A DNA stretch of 64,000 nt from Oceanobacter antarcticus (lineage in GTDB: Bacteria; Pseudomonadota; Gammaproteobacteria; Pseudomonadales; Oceanobacteraceae). The notes under the pieces are model-generated. The model worked only from the letters and a program-made list of their open reading frames with translations, was not told the origin of the DNA and searched no databases. The translations under genes were made by a program, and so were the position numbers. The DNA is taken from NCBI RefSeq assembly GCF_044962685.1, contig NZ_JBBKTX010000009.1, positions 1 through 64,000 of the forward strand. Direction: 5' to 3'. Shown here in pieces: positions 62,687 to 64,000 of the stretch; position 1 is the first letter of the stretch, and the number at the start of each line of letters is the position of its first letter.

Positions 62687-63931
62687 TTAATACTCGGGCT
62701 TCAGCTTTTTATTGCGGGCGCTGGCATGGCGCTCGCGCATTTGCGTATTAATGTAACGATCCGTCGTTGCCATACTGGCGTGCCCCGCATCTTCCTTGAC
62801 ATGCTCTTTCGGACGGGTTCGAACATCTTCTGAGATGCCGGTGTGCCTGAGCCAGTGAACCGTGGCGACCCGCAACTCCTGCGCTTCATCTTCCAGTCCC
62901 TCCTGCTTCATTCGCGCAAACGCCGTATCAAAGCAGAATTGCACCAGATAGCGAATTTGTCGTGTACTGGTGACCGCGCCGCGCCCCTTCAGTTTTGGCA
63001 CCAGAGGTGTCTGCTCGCCCGGAAGTGGAAGGCGGCTCAAGCCAAGATGCTTTCTGTAACGAATCAGCGCATCCAGCATATCGTCCGATACAGTAACCAT
63101 GCGGGCCTTGTTGCCCTTACCGACAACCCGCAACCACCAGTTGCCATCCGGATCGCACTGAAAGTCTCCCATCATCGGCGAGGAGCGTTCATCCGCAACC
63201 AGTTCTGAAATTCTCAGGTACATACCAAACAGGCAAAGCATGATAAATAGCGAGCGCTCGTGCTCTTTCGGGTTTTCTCGTGCCAGCAAATCAACGGTTT
63301 CCCGAATGTAGTCCCATTGTAAATTGGAGATTCGTCGAATGGGTTCAGCGTAGGCGTGGCGTTGAAGGTATTTGCTTTTTTGTCGTATCAGGGCAACCGG
63401 ATTGGTTTGGAGATAATCTTCCTGAATCAGGTAATTGAAGTAACTGGACAGCACAGCAAACAGCGACTGGAGGCTTTTTTGTGATAACGCAAATACATCC
63501 GGGCGCTCTCCTGACAACGAAGACTTGTCTGGCTGAATCACAAAGGGACGCCATTTGTCATTAGGCATACGTCCTTCCTGACTGTTGCCAAAACGTGCCG
63601 CCTGACTGGTGCCGATCCAGCCAGGAGGGGGAGACTGACAGAAGCCGATGTAATCTTCTATATCTGCCCGTCTTAGCTCGCCGAGAGAACATTGGCGTAC
63701 CATGAACGTCCATTGCAGCAAGCGCTCAATTTCACGGCGGTAGCTATTAAAGGTGGCTGTTGAGCCATTAAAGCTGACCAGGAATTCAAACGAATGCACC
63801 AGATCATCAAAACAGCCTTCAATCTCTCTTAGCTCTGGCTGGCGCAACATAACCTGCCGAGCGTCAGTCAGCGGGCTACTGAGATAATTCAGATTGTCGA
63901 TGAAGGGGATTGGGGACGAAACAGTAGACAT
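62687..63931 (-). CDS. Tyrosine recombinase (phage-integrase family)
   Basis: A 414-residue site-specific recombinase. The N-terminal SAM-like core-binding region (about 45-210) contains an insert (PPPGWIGTSQAARFGNSQEG). The catalytic domain has Arg in YLRISELVADER, a conserved Lys in GKGNKARMVTV, HWLRHTGISEDV, DAGHASMATTDRYIN with the His and the nucleophile Tyr. It looks intact, so possibly active. No attachment site or mobile cargo is visible to its right within 70 bp. It differs from XerC/XerD in length and insert. It is convergent with phaB. Confidence 0.85.
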   Translation of the reverse strand: MSTVSSPIPFIDNLNYLSSPLTDARQVMLRQPELREIEGCFDDLVHSFEFLVSFNGSTATFNSYRREIERLLQWTFMVRQCSLGELRRADIEDYIGFCQSPPPGWIGTSQAARFGNSQEGRMPNDKWRPFVIQPDKSSLSGERPDVFALSQKSLQSLFAVLSSYFNYLIQEDYLQTNPVALIRQKSKYLQRHAYAEPIRRISNLQWDYIRETVDLLARENPKEHERSLFIMLCLFGMYLRISELVADERSSPMMGDFQCDPDGNWWLRVVGKGNKARMVTVSDDMLDALIRYRKHLGLSRLPLPGEQTPLVPKLKGRGAVTSTRQIRYLVQFCFDTAFARMKQEGLEDEAQELRVATVHWLRHTGISEDVRTRPKEHVKEDAGHASMATTDRYINTQMRERHASARNKKLKPEY

Positions 63932-64000
63932 GAAATGCCAGTACCCTGAAATTATCGGAAATATAATAACCGTTATAGCAACTATCAGCGTCTCAGGCGA

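Overview
The window looks like a chromosomal stretch of a marine-type, aerobic gammaproteobacterium in the wider Pseudomonas/Marinobacter/Cellvibrio neighbourhood. The evidence is gene content and order. The run uvrY(gacA)-uvrC-pgsA-tRNA-Gly-tRNA-Cys-tRNA-Leu is a classic gammaproteobacterial block. The run mltD / yafS-like methyltransferase / rnhA / dnaQ / nhaB / fimL resembles the Pseudomonas order, and the rssB-rssC pair is also Pseudomonas-like. Genes pointing to sodium-based marine energetics (nhaB, nqrM with apbE) and to PHA metabolism (phaB) are present. All taxonomy here is inferred from recalled gene content, not from a search.

Region 1 (1-12.3 kb) is accessory and catabolic. It opens with an IS3-type transposase remnant, then carries a styrene side-chain oxidation cluster. 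This comprises the two-component pair styS-styR on the + strand, a convergent styA-styB-styC operon on the - strand (two-component monooxygenase plus styrene-oxide isomerase), and a feaR-aldehyde dehydrogenase pair that completes styrene -> styrene oxide -> phenylacetaldehyde -> phenylacetate. An EthD-like gene and an OmpW-like outer-membrane protein follow and may belong to the same lifestyle. Palindromic StyR-type boxes lie upstream of both styS and styA; at styA the spacing to a -10 element is what an activator site needs.

A ~265-bp non-autonomous element (terminal inverted repeats GGGGACATC..., 4-bp target duplications TAAA/TAAA/TGTA) occurs in three good copies. Copy A sits in the styS leader, copy B upstream of feaR in the opposite orientation, and copy C between nhaB and fimL. 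A decayed fourth copy abuts the stop of the aldehyde dehydrogenase gene. No transposase for it is in the window.

Region 2 (12.3-42.3 kb) is mostly core. It holds a divergent deacetylase / Pat-type acyltransferase pair, the gacA-uvrC-pgsA-tRNA block, cell-wall and DNA-maintenance genes, nhaB, fimL, sohB, a CPA2 antiporter, sulfite reductase cysI with its DUF934 partner, ugpQ, a MATE pump, cobalamin-dependent metH and nfuA.

Region 3 (42.3-64 kb) holds signalling and housekeeping genes. These are a PilZ protein, rssB-rssC, gpsA, sixA, small membrane proteins, rluA, an unusual MlaC + solute-binding-protein fusion, trhP, rlmG, an AEC transporter, a stand-alone DUF4062 protein, an ArsR regulator, apbE-nqrM, sthA, thiI and phaB, ending with a tyrosine recombinase. 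No CRISPR array, rRNA or prophage was seen. The most unusual items are the rearranged styrene cluster with its element insertions, the MlaC-SBP fusion and the DUF4062 protein.
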